From Bacteroides sp. (GTDB lineage Bacteria; Bacteroidota; Bacteroidia; Bacteroidales; Bacteroidaceae), in the NCBI GenBank assembly GCA_030151885.1, contig JASLCG010000027.1, positions 1 through 9,300 of the forward strand: DNA of 9,300 nucleotides, given 5' to 3'. Below, piece by piece: positions 8,531 through 9,300 of the stretch. Made by a program: the position numbers and the translations under genes. The notes under the pieces are model-generated. The model saw only the letters and a program-made list of their open reading frames with translations. It had not been told where the DNA came from and searched no databases. Numbering within the stretch: the first letter of the stretch is position 1; each line of letters begins with the position of its first letter.

Positions 8531-8549
8531 TTGTATATTATATATACAA
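8531..8549. repeat. perfect inverted repeat in the fecR-sigma intergenic region
   Basis: TTGTATAT (8531-8538) and ATATACAA (8542-8549) are exact reverse complements around a 3-base centre. The repeat covers the proposed -10 and start region of the fecR promoter and ends 26 nt before the fecR ATG. It could be an operator or a weak RNA hairpin. Its A+T content makes chance a real alternative. Confidence 0.5.
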
Positions 8550-8567
8550 TTTAGATTTACATGTTAC
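8542..8567 (-). promoter_or_regulatory. candidate ECF-sigma promoter for the fecR-like gene
   Basis: On the minus strand GTAAC (8567-8563) is followed by 16 bases and TATAT (8546-8542). The predicted start near 8535 leaves a leader of about 31 nt to Met1 or 40 nt to Met4. The block TTTAGTAACATGTAAAT aligns with TTAGGAACACTGTAAAT upstream of the SusC gene, differing by one G/T change and two single-base gaps, and both are preceded by A-rich DNA. A reversed housekeeping -7 element also exists at 8619-8626 but has no partner -33 box. Confidence 0.5.
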
Positions 8568-8583
8568 TAAATTAGTTTTTATT

Positions 8584-8614
8584 TTTGTTTATAAACTCTT
8601 TTTACATACGTTTG
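8584..8614 (+). promoter_or_regulatory. housekeeping-type Bacteroides promoter of the ECF sigma gene
   Basis: TTTG at 8584-8587, a 19-bp spacer and TACGTTTG at 8607-8614 exactly match the Bacteroides primary-sigma consensus (-33 TTTG, -7 TAnnTTTG). Transcription would begin near 8620, leaving a leader of about 38 nt before the TTG start at 8659. This implies basal expression of the sigma gene independent of its own activity. Confidence 0.75.
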
Positions 8615-8658
8615 TTTACAAAGTTAATAAAGATAAAACAAGCTCATTAAATAATACT

Positions 8659-9234
8659 TTGATAATTAAAAACACTGATATAAAATTGATCGAAGAACTA
8701 ATTTTAGGCAGTTCGATGGCTTTTGAAGTTATCTACAAAAGATACTTTAAAGATCTTGTAATTTTTGCCTCTCAATTTGTTGGCTATGAAGAGGCTGAAA
8801 GTATTGTACAAGAAACTATGATATGGCTTTGGGAAAATAAATCCGAAATTAATCCAAAGCTATCATTAAAATCTTTATTATACACAATTGTAAAAAATAA
8901 AAGCCTAAATTGCATAACTCACTATAAAGTGAGAAGAAAAGTCTTTGAAGAATTAGTATCCACAACTGATATTAACTATAACTATCACGAAGAATATTCA
9001 GATAAAGGTCTATTTATTCAATATAAACAGCTACTTGATAATATGCCTAAAAAGTTTAAAGAACCATTTATATTAAATAGATCCAATAAACTAACGCACA
9101 AACAAATAGCCAATAAACTAAAAGTATCTCCACAAACTGTAAACTATAGAATTAGTCAGGCTTTAAAGTACTTAAGAAAAGGATTATCTGATTTTCTAAT
9201 AATTTCTATAATAATTAGTTTACTAATTAGCTAG
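8659..9234 (+). CDS. ECF-family RNA polymerase sigma factor (Bacteroidetes type)
   Basis: This 191-residue sigma factor should direct RNA polymerase to the uptake operon when released by the divergent FecR-like protein. Sigma region 2 spans about 18-92 (AFEVIYKRYFKDLVIFA, ESIVQETMIWLWENK, then SLLYTIVKNKSLNCITHYK for -10 recognition). Region 4 spans about 120-175, with the helix-turn-helix LTHKQIANKLKVSPQTVNYRISQALKYLRK at 145-174. Region 3 is absent, as in all ECF factors. The start is TTG: no in-frame ATG lies between the predicted transcript start and here, and the first internal ATG (Met20) would cut into region 2. The protein ends in a hydrophobic tail, LIISIIISLLIS, at 180-191, like tails seen in some Bacteroidetes ECF factors. 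It is transcribed away from fecR rather than in series with it. Confidence 0.94.
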   Translation: MIIKNTDIKLIEELILGSSMAFEVIYKRYFKDLVIFASQFVGYEEAESIVQETMIWLWENKSEINPKLSLKSLLYTIVKNKSLNCITHYKVRRKVFEELVSTTDINYNYHEEYSDKGLFIQYKQLLDNMPKKFKEPFILNRSNKLTHKQIANKLKVSPQTVNYRISQALKYLRKGLSDFLIISIIISLLIS

Positions 9235-9238
9235 CTCA

Positions 9239-9300
9239 ATGAATAAAAATATAACTTGTCAAATAAAATCATTTAAGGAACTTACCTTAGAAGAGCTCTA
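9239..9300 (+). CDS. 5' end of a further gene, possibly a GNAT (ElaA-like) acetyltransferase (partial)
   Basis: An ATG at 9239, 4 nt after the sigma stop codon, opens a frame that stays open to the right edge (20 codons, starting MNKNITCQIKSFKELTLEEL). The sequence has balanced, charged residues rather than random A+T-rich coding. The pattern of a short beta strand, then FKELTLEEL and probably Y, resembles the start of ElaA-like GNAT acetyltransferases, where an L..LLQLR segment follows. That identity rests on recall of a short motif and is weak; the reading frame itself is more secure. The close spacing suggests cotranscription with the sigma gene, but not a shared function. Confidence 0.5.
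   Translation, partial: MNKNITCQIKSFKELTLEEL

Noticed and set aside
8655..8661. TACTTTG overlapping the sigma start codon as a -7 element
   Set aside because: One base short of TAnnTTTG; transcription would begin inside the gene, and the exact promoter at 8584-8614 explains expression.
1..9300. tRNA, rRNA, CRISPR array, insertion sequence or integration site
   Set aside because: No cloverleaf, spaced repeat series, transposase or terminal repeats were seen; nearly all DNA is explained by PUL genes.

Overview
The window is an A+T-rich stretch (roughly one third G+C by eye) from a member of the Bacteroidota, most likely Bacteroidales. The evidence is a SusC/SusD pair, several lipoproteins, a FecR-type anti-sigma factor with a Bacteroidetes-type ECF sigma factor, and a matching TTTG / TAnnTTTG housekeeping promoter. 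It is a sigma/anti-sigma-controlled polysaccharide utilisation locus (PUL) whose visible enzyme is a GH18 endo-beta-N-acetylglucosaminidase. The likely target is therefore the N-glycans of glycoproteins.

Layout. Positions 1-97 hold at most the tail of a convergent plus-strand gene. A strong terminator (98-136) ends a five-gene minus-strand array that reads, in transcription order: FecR-like anti-sigma (8504-7518), 156-nt gap, SusC-like TonB-dependent transporter with an STN signalling domain (7361-4056), 15 nt, SusD-like lipoprotein (4040-2484), 22 nt, GH18 lipoprotein (2461-1355), 10 nt, DUF1735 + LamG lipoprotein (1344-172). The ECF sigma gene is divergent, on the plus strand (8659-9234). 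Four bases after it begins a reading frame that runs off the right edge, possibly an acetyltransferase.

How the parts fit (inference). Surface GH18 and DUF1735-LamG proteins bind and cut N-glycans from glycoproteins, and SusC/SusD import the released glycan. The loaded SusC signals through its periplasmic STN domain to the FecR domain of the anti-sigma, which frees the ECF sigma. No periplasmic exoglycosidases (GH92, GH20, GH2, GH33) lie in the window, so they would have to be further left or elsewhere.

The most interesting signal is regulatory. The minus strand carries a closely matching element upstream of both fecR and susC: TTTAGTAACATGTAAAT and TTAGGAACACTGTAAAT. In each, a G(G/T)AAC box is followed by exactly 16 bases and then TAT, about 30-45 nt from the start codon. 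Neither has a convincing complete housekeeping promoter, whereas the sigma gene has an exact one. This suggests that the divergent ECF sigma drives its own anti-sigma and the uptake operon from a shared promoter type.
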